A stretch of 12,731 nucleotides of DNA from an uncultured Flavobacteriaceae bacterium (GTDB lineage: Bacteria; Bacteroidota; Bacteroidia; Flavobacteriales; Flavobacteriaceae), in the NCBI GenBank assembly GCA_913031655.1, contig CAJWFY010000032.1, forward strand, positions 1-12,731, written 5' to 3'. A model generated the notes under the pieces. It saw only the letters and a list, made by a program, of their open reading frames with translations. It did not search any database and had not been told where the DNA came from. Position numbers and translations under genes: made by a program. Below, one piece after another: positions 5,723 to 12,731 of this stretch. How positions within the stretch are numbered: position 1 is the stretch's first letter; every line of letters starts with the position of its first letter.

Positions 5723-7796
5723 TAATAATTTTATTTCTAGAAATTACTACTCCATTATTTTTGATGTTGTAGTAATAAAAACCGCTACTTAGATGACTCA
5801 AATTAACTTGTAAATTACTTGAGTTTACTATAAAATCCCCTACAGATTGTCCCATTGAATTATAAATTGAAAATTCTAAAGCATCGGTATTTGAAAAATC
5901 ATATTCAATAGTTACTATGCCATTTGTAGGGTTTGGATACACTATTATTTGCGTTTGCGGTGTCGCGACATCTTCTATAGATAGAGACTGACTGCTTGCT
6001 ATCCAGTTACTTGCCAAGGAGTTGTCTGAGTTTACATCTACCAATTGTAAATACGGGCCCTCTCCATCGGCCTGTTCTGGCCAAGGATCACTATCCATAT
6101 AATTTACCTGATCTATAGTGTTGCCTAAAGCGTCAGACAAAATAATGTTGTAAGAACGATTGCTTAAATCTCTGGTAAAGGCACCAAAGGGGGCAAAACC
6201 ATAATAATTTTCGAATATGGTAGGATCACTACTTAAATACATTTTTTGATTTGCATCAACTACAGCATTAGCAGCAAATTGATATGAAATTCCTAATTCT
6301 CTAATATAATAACCTGTTAAGTCAACACTTTGATTAGAGGTATTGGTTATTTCAATAAATTCAAGCTCTTTACTAGAATACCCTGCATCCTCTAAAGGGT
6401 TGTAATGTATTTTACTAATCACTAAAGCTGGGACAGGAACATCCAAACAATTACTAGAAGAACCAATATTTGCGCCCATCCAAGCAATTCTCTCTTGAAT
6501 CCAACCTTTCATCTCGATAATATTTTGCGCTTGATCGGCAACGGTGGGCCAACCCTCCTCAGGCGGCCATCGTTGTAGTTCTCTTTGCTGTGATTCGTTT
6601 AACAAGGCTACATACCCGTCCATTAGATTTGTAATTGTAAAATAATTTAGTGGGTTATTTGCCTCTGTTAGCTCAAACCAGCGTTTAGCCAAGTAGCAAT
6701 TAAAGGTGGAGTCTTCAAATAAATCTCTCCAAAATTTAGCGCCCCTATTTTCAAAATCAAATTGCCATACATCATAAAAGCTTCTATCAAACCCAAAAAC
6801 AAATAAATCATTTCCGAAGGATAAGTTGTAATCCCAAACAGGACCTGCCCTGAGTTTACCACCTCTATCTTTATGGAAATAGGTGCTAAATTGATAGGAG
6901 TCAGGATTTGAGGCAAATTCTGCCATTAGCATATAATCTACAAAGCTGGGAATATCTATCATTGATGGATACCCATCAACAATAGATGTATTAGCAGGGT
7001 TTGTTTGTGCTGCCAAGTCATAAAAAACATTTTCTATATAATTAGCTTGCGCAGAGGTAATATCCTCTGTTTTTGGATAATGATGCAAGAAATTGGTGTC
7101 CCAACCGCCATAGTTAGGCAACGTCCAAGCTATTTCATCACCTCCAGTGGTTTTATCTGCCTTTACTATGTAGCCTCCAGTTATATCAGGAAAATCATTA
7201 TCATCATCAGCTATTTTTTTTAAGTTCACTCTGTCAGAATCTCTCTTAACTTTTTCGGTTAAAAAATAGACTCCTTTGTAATCTCCATTAACAATTACTT
7301 CAATATAGGCAACTCTTGGGGCGTAATTACCCATATTACTAGCCAAAGTGTATGACAAATAATCACGAATCATAGAGGGATCAAACGCTAAAGAATTTAA
7401 TACCCAATCATTCTCTGAAGGCATCCCTAAAAGGCTAACATTGTTGTTAGAATCACCATCTTGCAAAAGTGTGGTAAAGCCATATGGTTTTTTATCTAAT
7501 GCTTGGGAGCTACTTCCTCTTAATTCGATCCCTATCCTACCCTTATAGTTTAGATACAATTCATTGGTAATATCTGTTAAATAATTTCTAGTTCCATCAG
7601 GTCTATAAATAAGTTGCATACTACCCAGTACTTTTGGCTCATCTGGTATTTCTGTAGGCAAATTTGTTTGGGGATCTATATCTGTTGAAATTACCATAAT
7701 AGGCAAATTGCTATCACTTAATATTGTTTGTTGTGCAACTGAAACTTGCCATAAAAACAAAAAAAGGAATGAGAAAAGGAAAGACTTATTTTTCAT
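5715..7796 (-). CDS. CotH kinase-family secreted protein with lamin-tail domain and T9SS tail
   Basis: This 693-residue exported protein begins with a typical signal peptide ending in VSVAQQ. I chose the ATG at 7796 because the frame extends upstream only to a TTG that adds nine residues. A CotH-like atypical kinase domain covers about residues 90-440. RGSSSQ (93-98) and KKPYGF (102-107) would form the nucleotide/lysine part, and WDYNLSFGN (321-329) carries the Asp/Asn pair expected to hold metal. A lamin-tail domain (LTD, about 455-600) follows: ISKIHYNP, then ELEFIEITN and DLTGYYI. The last 75 residues (YPNPTNG at 620-626, ending in RNKIIKK) are a Por/T9SS type A sorting domain. The protein should therefore cross the outer membrane and be released or anchored outside. 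CotH proteins phosphorylate other proteins in spore-formers; the substrate in flavobacteria is unknown. Confidence 0.88.
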   Translation of the reverse strand: MKNKSFLFSFLFLFLWQVSVAQQTILSDSNLPIMVISTDIDPQTNLPTEIPDEPKVLGSMQLIYRPDGTRNYLTDITNELYLNYKGRIGIELRGSSSQALDKKPYGFTTLLQDGDSNNNVSLLGMPSENDWVLNSLAFDPSMIRDYLSYTLASNMGNYAPRVAYIEVIVNGDYKGVYFLTEKVKRDSDRVNLKKIADDDNDFPDITGGYIVKADKTTGGDEIAWTLPNYGGWDTNFLHHYPKTEDITSAQANYIENVFYDLAAQTNPANTSIVDGYPSMIDIPSFVDYMLMAEFASNPDSYQFSTYFHKDRGGKLRAGPVWDYNLSFGNDLFVFGFDRSFYDVWQFDFENRGAKFWRDLFEDSTFNCYLAKRWFELTEANNPLNYFTITNLMDGYVALLNESQQRELQRWPPEEGWPTVADQAQNIIEMKGWIQERIAWMGANIGSSSNCLDVPVPALVISKIHYNPLEDAGYSSKELEFIEITNTSNQSVDLTGYYIRELGISYQFAANAVVDANQKMYLSSDPTIFENYYGFAPFGAFTRDLSNRSYNIILSDALGNTIDQVNYMDSDPWPEQADGEGPYLQLVDVNSDNSLASNWIASSQSLSIEDVATPQTQIIVYPNPTNGIVTIEYDFSNTDALEFSIYNSMGQSVGDFIVNSSNLQVNLSHLSSGFYYYNIKNNGVVISRNKIIKK

Positions 7797-7908
7797 GAGA
7801 TAGGTTATAAAAGCGTAATACAAACATCATACAAAAAAACATCGTTATGATTGTTAGTAAATATAGTTAATACATCATAATTAGAGTTTAAATAATTCCA
7901 AATACTCT

Positions 7909-7930
7909 AAAAAGAGTTACAGTATAACTC
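7909..7930 (-). terminator. terminator of the HxlR regulator
   Basis: On the minus strand GAGTTA-tactg-TAACTC is followed directly by TTTTT, 15 nt past the regulator stop codon. A second overlapping hairpin (actct-aaaa-agagt, 7904-7917) shares bases with it, so the two cannot form at once. Confidence 0.7.
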
Positions 7931-7945
7931 CCTGTTGTTGAGACA

Positions 7946-8251
7946 TTATTGTTCAACCCACTGCTCTATTGTTTTAAACACAGGACACAAACTCTGAGAT
8001 TTATCTGTTAAACTATACTCTACCTTTGGAGGAATTTGTTGGTATTGTTTTCTAGAAATAAGCTTGTCTTTTTCAAGACCTTTTAATTGATCTGTTAATA
8101 CCTTACGTGAGATATTTGGGATAGACGCCGCTAGTTGTCCAAAGCGCATAACACCTCTTTTTCTTATAATATTAATAATAATTAACTTCCATTTACCTCC
8201 CAACATCTCGGTAAACATACTTACGGGACAAAGCTCATTAGTTACTTTCAT
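7946..8251 (-). CDS. HxlR-family winged-helix regulator, probably thiol-based
   Basis: This 101-residue DNA-binding protein shows the whole HxlR pattern: CPVS at 8-11, GGKWKLIIINII (18-29), RFGQLAASIPNISRKVLTDQLKGLEKD as the recognition helix region (36-62), the wing IPPKVEYSLT (73-82), and a terminal dimerisation helix ending in EQWVEQ. Length is normal for the family. Cys8 occupies the position of the N-terminal cysteine that senses quinones, aldehydes or oxidants in YodB-type members; a second cysteine, Cys89, lies near the C-terminal helix. It is divergent from the YceI gene and the shared gap holds a palindrome, so it probably represses that operon and itself. The inducing signal is inferred, not visible. 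Confidence 0.9.
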   Translation of the reverse strand: MKVTNELCPVSMFTEMLGGKWKLIIINIIRKRGVMRFGQLAASIPNISRKVLTDQLKGLEKDKLISRKQYQQIPPKVEYSLTDKSQSLCPVFKTIEQWVEQ

Positions 8252-8281
8252 AAAACTGTTTTAGTTACTTTATTGTATCTA

Positions 8282-8289
8282 CAAAATTA
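8282..8289 (-). promoter_or_regulatory. -7 box of the hxlR-type gene
   Basis: The minus strand reads TAATTTTG, a full match to TAnnTTTG, 30 nt upstream of the regulator ATG. The palindrome at 8292-8307 lies immediately upstream, between this box and the expected -33 position, where a bound repressor would block polymerase. Confidence 0.6.
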
Positions 8290-8291
8290 CA

Positions 8292-8307
8292 GTTACCTAA
8301 AGGTAAC
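8292..8307. promoter_or_regulatory. palindromic operator, likely HxlR binding site
   Basis: GTTACC-TAAA-GGTAAC is a perfect inverted repeat with 6-bp arms and a 4-bp centre, located in the gap between the divergent HxlR and YceI genes. Further GTTAC/GTAAC half-sites occur at 8241-8245, 8264-8268, 8310-8314 and 8343-8347, so several dimers may bind across both promoters. Assignment to the HxlR protein rests on position and symmetry. Confidence 0.65.
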
Positions 8308-8333
8308 ATGTTACTTTATATAACCAAAAATAG

Positions 8334-8341
8334 TACTTTTG
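8334..8341 (+). promoter_or_regulatory. -7 box of the YceI/CDGSH operon
   Basis: TACTTTTG fits TAnnTTTG and lies 31 nt before the YceI ATG. A clear TTG at -33 is not seen. GTTAC half-sites at 8310-8314 and 8343-8347 bracket the promoter, which suits repression by the neighbouring regulator. Confidence 0.55.
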
Positions 8342-8372
8342 TGTAACTAATAAAAAAAACAAACTATAAATT

Positions 8373-8930
8373 ATGAAATCATTACTAACAGTACTTCTTT
8401 TTTCTGTAACGCTGGTTACCTATTGTCAATCCAATTTCAACCTAGATACAAGCACCGTAACCTGGATTGGAAAAAAAATCACAAGCCAAACTCACACAGG
8501 TACATTAAAATTTGTAAAAGCATCTTTAGACTTAGAAAACCTAAAAGATCCTTCTGGTGTTTTTGAGGTAGACATGGAAAGTTTAACCAACACAGATTTA
8601 ACTGGAGAAGGAAAACAACAACTTGAAGGGCATTTAAAATCGGCTGATTTTTTTGATGTAAATACACATCCTGTTGCATACGTATCTATAAACAAGGTGC
8701 TAACAAAAAAAGGAAACCTATATGAAGTATCTGGAGATTTAACAATCAAAGAAATTACCCATCCTGTTAATTTCTCTGTAACAATTTTAAAAGATAAAAT
8801 AACAGGAAAAATGACCTTTGACAGAACTAAGTATAATATTAAGTTTGCTTCAGGGAACTTTTTTGAAAACCTAGGTGACAATTTAATAAATGACACAATT
8901 ACACTAGACATAAACTTAAATAAACGATAA
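8373..8930 (+). CDS. YceI-family exported lipid-binding protein
   Basis: This 185-residue protein has an N-terminal signal peptide ending near VTYCQS (15-20); Cys18 might be lipidated but the lipobox is poor. The mature part is one YceI lipocalin-like beta barrel: FNLDTSTVTWIGKK at the start (22-35), GTLKFVKASLDLE, the polar SADFFDVNTHPVAYV stretch (about 90-104), SGDLTIKEITHPVNF, and a terminal DTITLDINLNKR strand. YceI proteins bind polyisoprenoid or other long amphiphilic chains in the periplasm and are often induced by stress. It is the first gene of a two-gene operon with a CDGSH-like protein 4 nt downstream, and diverges from a HxlR regulator. That context suggests a role under redox or electrophile stress, which is inference. 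Confidence 0.92.
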   Translation: MKSLLTVLLFSVTLVTYCQSNFNLDTSTVTWIGKKITSQTHTGTLKFVKASLDLENLKDPSGVFEVDMESLTNTDLTGEGKQQLEGHLKSADFFDVNTHPVAYVSINKVLTKKGNLYEVSGDLTIKEITHPVNFSVTILKDKITGKMTFDRTKYNIKFASGNFFENLGDNLINDTITLDINLNKR

Positions 8931-8934
8931 CGCT

Positions 8935-9024
8935 ATGATAGAAAACAAAACAGATCGCACAAAGTGCCAATGTGGTAACACACAAGATGAAAATGGATAT
9001 TGTAACGGTTCTCACACAAAATAA
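8935..9024 (+). CDS. 29-residue CDGSH-like iron-sulfur protein
   Basis: The ATG lies 4 nt after the YceI stop codon. The 29-residue product contains C-x-C-G (Cys11, Cys13) and then Y-C-N-G-S-H (Cys23, His27). These are the three cysteines and one histidine that hold a 2Fe-2S cluster in CDGSH proteins. Asn replaces the usual Asp of CDGSH, and nine residues separate Cys13 from Cys23 where mitoNEET has eight. The protein is little more than the motif, so it would probably work as a dimer or bind a partner. It shares a transcript with YceI and ends at a clear terminator. It is easily missed because of its length. A zinc site is an alternative to the cluster. Confidence 0.78.
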   Translation: MIENKTDRTKCQCGNTQDENGYCNGSHTK

Positions 9025-9025
9025 C

Positions 9026-9060
9026 AAAAAATAAGCCCTATACTAGGGCTTATTTTTTTT
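9026..9060 (+). terminator. terminator of the YceI/CDGSH operon
   Basis: The stem ataagcccta / tagggcttat with a 3-nt loop is preceded by an A run and followed by eight T residues, directly after the CDGSH stop codon. Confidence 0.92.
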
Positions 9061-9221
9061 GGCTAATATTTTTTTTTGTGTAATAGTACTAGGTTCTAAG
9101 ATTGTTAAGACTTCAAAAAACGGGGTATTTATAGCCCAATACCCTACAGTAGGATGATAAAAATAATAGGCTCAATGTTAAAGAAATCACAATCAAGATA
9201 TACCCCTTGCACAATCCACCC

Positions 9222-9229
9222 TATTTTTG
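9222..9229 (+). promoter_or_regulatory. -7 box for the 75-residue protein
   Basis: TATTTTTG fits TAnnTTTG and lies 31 nt before the ATG. A TTG at 9207-9209 is closer than the usual -33 spacing. Upstream, 9123-9153 holds two overlapping inverted repeats (GGGTAT/ATACCC and CCTAC/GTAGG). Confidence 0.5.
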
Positions 9230-9260
9230 TAGGTTTATAAAAAGTTAAATTATCAAAGAA

Positions 9261-9488
9261 ATGATGGATTTATTAGAACAAGCAGCTGAGTTTGAAAAAG
9301 CTAAGATGAGCCACATGTCTACCAGTGACCGTGTACACGCATCACGGGAGGCAAAAAGACTTGTACTTGCTATCAACGAAATGTACAAAGAAACAAAAGA
9401 CGAGAAATTAATGGATGCCATGAAACGCATCACCGCAAAAAAGAAAAAAATAGAAGTTCGCCTCAAAGGGAGGTCAGAAATATCTTAA
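9261..9488 (+). CDS. small charged helical protein of unknown function
   Basis: This 75-residue protein has no signal peptide or membrane segment. It is rich in Lys, Glu, Ala and Met with heptad-like spacing (LLEQAAEFEKAKM, then REAKRLVLAINEMYKE, then MDAMKRITAKKKKIEVRLKG), so it should be almost wholly alpha-helical, perhaps two antiparallel helices or a dimeric coiled coil. The last twenty residues are strongly basic. Two consecutive ATG codons allow a start at 9261 or 9264. It has its own promoter-like box and terminator, which supports a real single gene; it converges on the carbonic anhydrase. It resembles conserved small hypothetical proteins of Flavobacteriaceae, but I cannot assign a role. 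Confidence 0.75.
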   Translation: MMDLLEQAAEFEKAKMSHMSTSDRVHASREAKRLVLAINEMYKETKDEKLMDAMKRITAKKKKIEVRLKGRSEIS

Positions 9489-9522
9489 AAAAAACCGCTT
9501 CTCAAAAGAAGCGGTTTTTTAA
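9487..9522. terminator. bidirectional terminator between convergent genes
   Basis: A perfect 12-bp stem (aaaaccgcttct / agaagcggtttt) with the loop caaa is flanked by an A run on the left and a T run on the right. It can end both the small plus-strand gene and the minus-strand carbonic anhydrase. Confidence 0.93.
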
Positions 9523-9538
9523 TTTATGACAGTGTAGG

Positions 9539-10165
9539 CTATAGAAAGGTTACTTGTCCGTTTTCTATGTGGTACATAGCCCCTACTACTTTAATATGGC
9601 CTGTATCTTCCATCTCTTTTAAAACAGGGCTCATAGCTCTAAGATTATCAATAGCCATGTGCACGTTTTTAATTGCCACGCAGTTTACAAAATCAATATT
9701 GCTAGAGGTGCGCAAAGCAGCATCTGCAGGTTCTGTTACTGCAGTAACAGCTGGTGCTATTTTTTCAAGCATACCAGTGAGGTTTCCTAATTTTGCATGA
9801 TCACAGGCTCCTTTTATAGCGCCACAGGCTGTATGACCTAAAATAACAACAACTTTAGTACCTGCTAGTTTTGTTGCAAACTCCATGGATCCTAGAATAT
9901 CCTCGTTCACAAAATTTCCTGCGATACGAATACTAAATAAATCTCCAATACCTTGGTCGAAAACCAATTCTGCAGAAACCCTTGAATCAATACAGTGTAA
10001 CACCGTAGCGAAAGGATATTGTCCTGTGCTTGTATCTGCAACCTGTTGCATTAAATCTCTAGAGACTTGAGTGTTTGTTACAAATCTTTTATTACCGTCT
10101 TTTAATGCTTGTAAGGCCGCATCTGGTCTCATCGCCTGTTGTGTTTGTTTTGTGTGTGCTCTCAT
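9539..10165 (-). CDS. beta-class carbonic anhydrase
   Basis: This 208-residue cytoplasmic zinc enzyme interconverts CO2 and bicarbonate. Zinc ligands are visible as Cys58 in CIDSR (with the Asp60-Arg62 catalytic dyad), and His111 with Cys114 in GHTACGA. The segment FSIRIAGNFV (77-86) and the glycine-rich strand VVVILGH are also standard. Length is normal for a bacterial beta enzyme, and no signal peptide is seen. It is a single gene on the minus strand between two terminators. An N-terminal helix rich in Gln, Lys and Thr precedes the core. The usual roles are supplying bicarbonate for carboxylases and pH balance; no neighbour points to a more specialised job. Confidence 0.95.
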   Translation of the reverse strand: MRAHTKQTQQAMRPDAALQALKDGNKRFVTNTQVSRDLMQQVADTSTGQYPFATVLHCIDSRVSAELVFDQGIGDLFSIRIAGNFVNEDILGSMEFATKLAGTKVVVILGHTACGAIKGACDHAKLGNLTGMLEKIAPAVTAVTEPADAALRTSSNIDFVNCVAIKNVHMAIDNLRAMSPVLKEMEDTGHIKVVGAMYHIENGQVTFL

Positions 10166-10337
10166 AATTATTATTTATTACTGGTATAAATTTACGATAC
10201 TTTTTTAGGTTTTAATGTGAAAAATTCGATAAAACTTTCTGGATTATCCTGTTTAAAAAGCAAAGATAGTAGCTAGGTTGTAAATAAATTTAAATTTTAT
10301 TTTATTAATAAAAATTTAACCTTTAGGGTAAAATTTT

Positions 10338-10385
10338 AGCATAAAAAAAACCTCAACATTTAAAATATTGAGGTTTTTTTATGCT
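10338..10385 (-). terminator. terminator downstream of the T9SS protein gene
   Basis: A long inverted repeat (gcataaaaaaa...cctcaa / ttgagg...tttttttatgc) lies just past the minus-strand stop at 10394. The T run on either side lets it function in either direction. It separates the T9SS gene from the carbonic anhydrase. Confidence 0.88.
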
Positions 10386-10393
10386 TGCTTTTT

Positions 10394-12577
10394 TTATTTA
10401 AAAACAATGACTCTTTTGGTCGCTTTATTTGAGCCGTTGGTTAAAGACACAAAGAAAACACCTACTGGTTGAGCACTAAAGTCTAGGGTAGTAGTATGGG
10501 TTTGTCCATTGCTATTTAAAAGGCCTTTAAGTACCTCTTGACCAATTGTATTATATACACTATAGGTAATAGCTCCAAAGTCTCTAAGAGTGGTAAAATT
10601 CACGTCATACTGCTTTGCACCTGTAGCTAAGATTGTGAAATCTCCACTATTAAACTCTTGATCTATTACAGATAGAGTTGTGTTGCTAATTGTTTTAGTG
10701 AATGAGTCATTAGGAGTATTTGCATCTTCAGATAACAAGGTACGCGCTTCAATCTCATACTCTTGCTGAGCTATAGATAAATCTATGGTTGTGTTAAATG
10801 TATAAGTAGCAGAAGTTTGAGGAGCAATCGTTTCTGTAAATGTTTCTGTAGCTATTAATGCTCCATCTACTCGAAGTGCAACTTCAAAATTCTCTTGAGG
10901 GTCTGTACCAAAATTAAATATCTTAACTGTTACAGTTTCTGCGTCTGTCAAAGCATCACCACTTACTGGCTCATCAAAATTATATACCCCTATATCTTCA
11001 GAGAAACCATTATTGAGTGTAAAAGAAGCAATACGTGTTCTCCATTGATTCACTCCCTGGAAATACTCTGAGGTATGCCAAAAGGTTACTCCATCTGGAT
11101 CCATGGTAAGGTGCGCGTAATCTCCAAATCTGTTTGTATTTGCTTGCCAACCTGTTCCTTGCCAAATTAATCCCTCTGGAAAAGTCATCTCTCCAAGAGT
11201 ATCACCATCGTAACGACCCGTGTATCTTATACTTGCAGAAGTATTCTCACTACTTAAGTTATAAGCCATACCAATGTTTCCATCTTGATCCATCGCTGAG
11301 CTACTCATGTACCTACTCTCTCCATCTTCAGGAGCAAATGATCCTTCTTGGTATAAAGACCAAGAGCTATCTGCATCTGTGTTACGGAGCTCTATCCAAC
11401 GAATACCTCCACGTTGGCCACCCATATCTTCATTAAAGGTAATCACCCAAGAATTATGATTTTCAAAACTTCTGTAGTTTGCAGCATAGCTAATTACTCC
11501 AGAGGCGCCATCAATACGTTGATCTGTGTTTGGTTGTTTGAAATCTCCTTGTCCAAATTGACGGAAAAAAGAATCAAAAGAAGCCGTTTCAATCTCCTGA
11601 GGCTGGCTTACTGTAGAATTACCAGGAGTTACAAAATCTGTTTCTATGGTCCATACCTTAAGGTGATCATAAGAAATACCACCCCAAGAACCATCTTGCA
11701 GGTATACAATAAATGCTGGAGAATCTGTATCTGCATCATTACCCACTAAATTTGCTGGTTCTGGACTTATTACTGTAGCCGGGTTTCTGATAAACTGAGG
11801 CAAGCTAAATCCAATAATTGTAGGATCAGGTTCACCGTCTATCATGGCTTGTCTGTTCAAGACATATACTTTATCTCCTTGGTTTTTATTTGCTGTTAAA
11901 TAATACCCATCATGCCAAACCGAGTAGTGTGGATAATCAGGAAATGCATCTAAAGGGTAGTTATATAGGTTATAAGAACCGGTCGGGTCTGGAGTTTGAG
12001 AGACACCAATTATAAGAGCGTTGGTACCTATATTAAATTGACTTACAAAAAAACGATCTGCAAGATGATCATACATAACAATAGGATCTCCATTACTATT
12101 ACCATTACCTAGAAAAGTTCCTAGTGCAACAGGGCCTGTTAACAACTCACCAGTTTTGTCGAATATTTTAACCACAAGGTTAACAGCATGTACATAATGG
12201 TTAGGTCCTACCGCGCCTGTTGGGTCTGGCGGAATAGCTTGTCCTTCTTGGATGGATGCTCCTTGAAAGTTTTGTAACACCGTAAGAGGATCTCTAGTTC
12301 CTTGCTGGCTTTGGTAACCTGGATGTTGGCCCTCAAGAGGTAAATCATTTTCATTTATAACAGCATTTTTTTGACTTGGATCAAATTTTTGCTTAATTTC
12401 TCTAGCATATTCAAAACCCTCTTCCTCCATTTGTGCAACACTTGGCATGTCTCTAAGTGCAATTGTAGTACCCATAAAAGTACCTTGTGAGACAGAATTT
12501 GGCCCTAAGGTTTGTTGTGAAAATGCATTCCAAGAAAAGAAGATAGCTACTGCTATTAGTGGGTTTTTTAATTTCAT
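10394..12577 (-). CDS. large T9SS-exported protein with propeller-like and CARDB-like parts
   Basis: This 727-residue protein has a signal peptide (MKLKNPLIAVAIFFSWNAFSQ). A pro-region-like stretch runs to about residue 100. From about 115 to 525 there is a Trp/Tyr/Gly-rich region opening with PPDPTGAVGPNHYVHAVN (116-133) and containing repeated DPxGSY, DYPHYSVW and MDQDGNIGMAY blocks, which suggests a beta-propeller. Residues 528-632 (DIGVYNF ... TVKIFNFGTDP ... TISN) look like a CARDB/Ig-like adhesive domain. The last ninety residues (YSVYNTIGQEV ... VGVFFVSL ... ATKRVIVFK) match a T9SS type A sorting tail, though the YPNP opening is absent. It should be secreted across the outer membrane. 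No catalytic residues are evident; surface adhesion, sensing or polymer binding are possible. It is a single gene with its own terminator. Confidence 0.85.
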   Translation of the reverse strand: MKLKNPLIAVAIFFSWNAFSQQTLGPNSVSQGTFMGTTIALRDMPSVAQMEEEGFEYAREIKQKFDPSQKNAVINENDLPLEGQHPGYQSQQGTRDPLTVLQNFQGASIQEGQAIPPDPTGAVGPNHYVHAVNLVVKIFDKTGELLTGPVALGTFLGNGNSNGDPIVMYDHLADRFFVSQFNIGTNALIIGVSQTPDPTGSYNLYNYPLDAFPDYPHYSVWHDGYYLTANKNQGDKVYVLNRQAMIDGEPDPTIIGFSLPQFIRNPATVISPEPANLVGNDADTDSPAFIVYLQDGSWGGISYDHLKVWTIETDFVTPGNSTVSQPQEIETASFDSFFRQFGQGDFKQPNTDQRIDGASGVISYAANYRSFENHNSWVITFNEDMGGQRGGIRWIELRNTDADSSWSLYQEGSFAPEDGESRYMSSSAMDQDGNIGMAYNLSSENTSASIRYTGRYDGDTLGEMTFPEGLIWQGTGWQANTNRFGDYAHLTMDPDGVTFWHTSEYFQGVNQWRTRIASFTLNNGFSEDIGVYNFDEPVSGDALTDAETVTVKIFNFGTDPQENFEVALRVDGALIATETFTETIAPQTSATYTFNTTIDLSIAQQEYEIEARTLLSEDANTPNDSFTKTISNTTLSVIDQEFNSGDFTILATGAKQYDVNFTTLRDFGAITYSVYNTIGQEVLKGLLNSNGQTHTTTLDFSAQPVGVFFVSLTNGSNKATKRVIVFK

Positions 12578-12731
12578 AGTAAGTATTTTTTTTTGTGCAA
12601 TATAGTTAATAAAGATGGCTAGGTTATTTTATATGGTCTAACTTAACGTAACTTTAATATAATAATTAAGCAATATAACAACACCAAAACCTAAGAACTA
12701 ATAAAACAACTCACAATAATCTCATAGATGA
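12578..12731. other. upstream region of the T9SS gene, nothing clear
   Basis: This AT-rich stretch must carry the promoter of the minus-strand T9SS gene, but no full TAnnTTTG match was found. No gene is visible to the window end. Confidence 0.5.

Noticed and set aside
7797..7823. Upstream TTG start for the CotH-family gene
   Set aside because: It adds nine residues before a standard Lys-rich signal peptide start; the ATG at 7796 is the better choice.
8492..8911. 139-codon minus-strand frame opposite the YceI gene
   Set aside because: The YceI protein is unmistakable, and this frame runs between its codons with no motif, promoter or neighbour support.

Overview
The window looks like chromosomal DNA of a marine-type member of the Flavobacteriaceae (Bacteroidota). 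The evidence is very low GC content, two large exported proteins with Por/T9SS C-terminal sorting tails, a CotH kinase plus lamin-tail secreted protein, several lipoproteins with short lipoboxes, no Shine-Dalgarno sequences, and several -7 boxes of the flavobacterial form TAnnTTTG. The genus cannot be named from the sequence.

Left part (1-5074): a compact minus-strand block of four genes. In transcription order these are a secreted alkaline-phosphatase/phosphodiesterase that stops early inside a LamG domain (4875-3916), a lipoprotein with five Cys-rich repeats and a Gly/Ser minisatellite (3919-3128), a GT-C-like polytopic membrane protein (3118-1682) and a FAD-dependent oxidoreductase of the type seen in polysaccharide loci (1689-376). 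Junctions are a 4-nt overlap, a 9-nt gap and an 8-nt overlap, so the genes are probably co-transcribed and partly translationally coupled. The last two genes are much more AT-rich than the rest of the window. The block lies between two nearly identical 44-bp direct repeats (221-264 and 5031-5074), with a third diverged copy at 119-163. Read on the minus strand, all three copies encode the same short peptide, GVKSHYF, with mostly synonymous differences. This is the most unusual structure in the window.

Middle part (5075-9060): a SnoaL/NTF2-like lipoprotein on the plus strand converges on a minus-strand CotH-type secreted protein, with a strong hairpin between them. Next comes a divergent redox-type module. 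A HxlR regulator with two cysteines (minus) faces a YceI-family exported lipid-binding protein (plus). The YceI gene is followed after 4 nt by a 29-residue CDGSH-like iron-sulfur protein. The divergent intergenic region holds TAnnTTTG boxes for both directions and a perfect GTTACC-TAAA-GGTAAC palindrome, the likely HxlR operator. Both sides end in clear terminators.

Right part (9061-12731): a 75-residue conserved-looking basic/acidic helical protein (plus) converges on a beta-class carbonic anhydrase (minus), with a shared hairpin terminator. After another terminator comes a 727-residue T9SS-exported protein (minus) with a propeller-like N-terminal part, a CARDB-like domain and a sorting tail. 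No rRNA, tRNA, CRISPR array or intact insertion sequence was seen.
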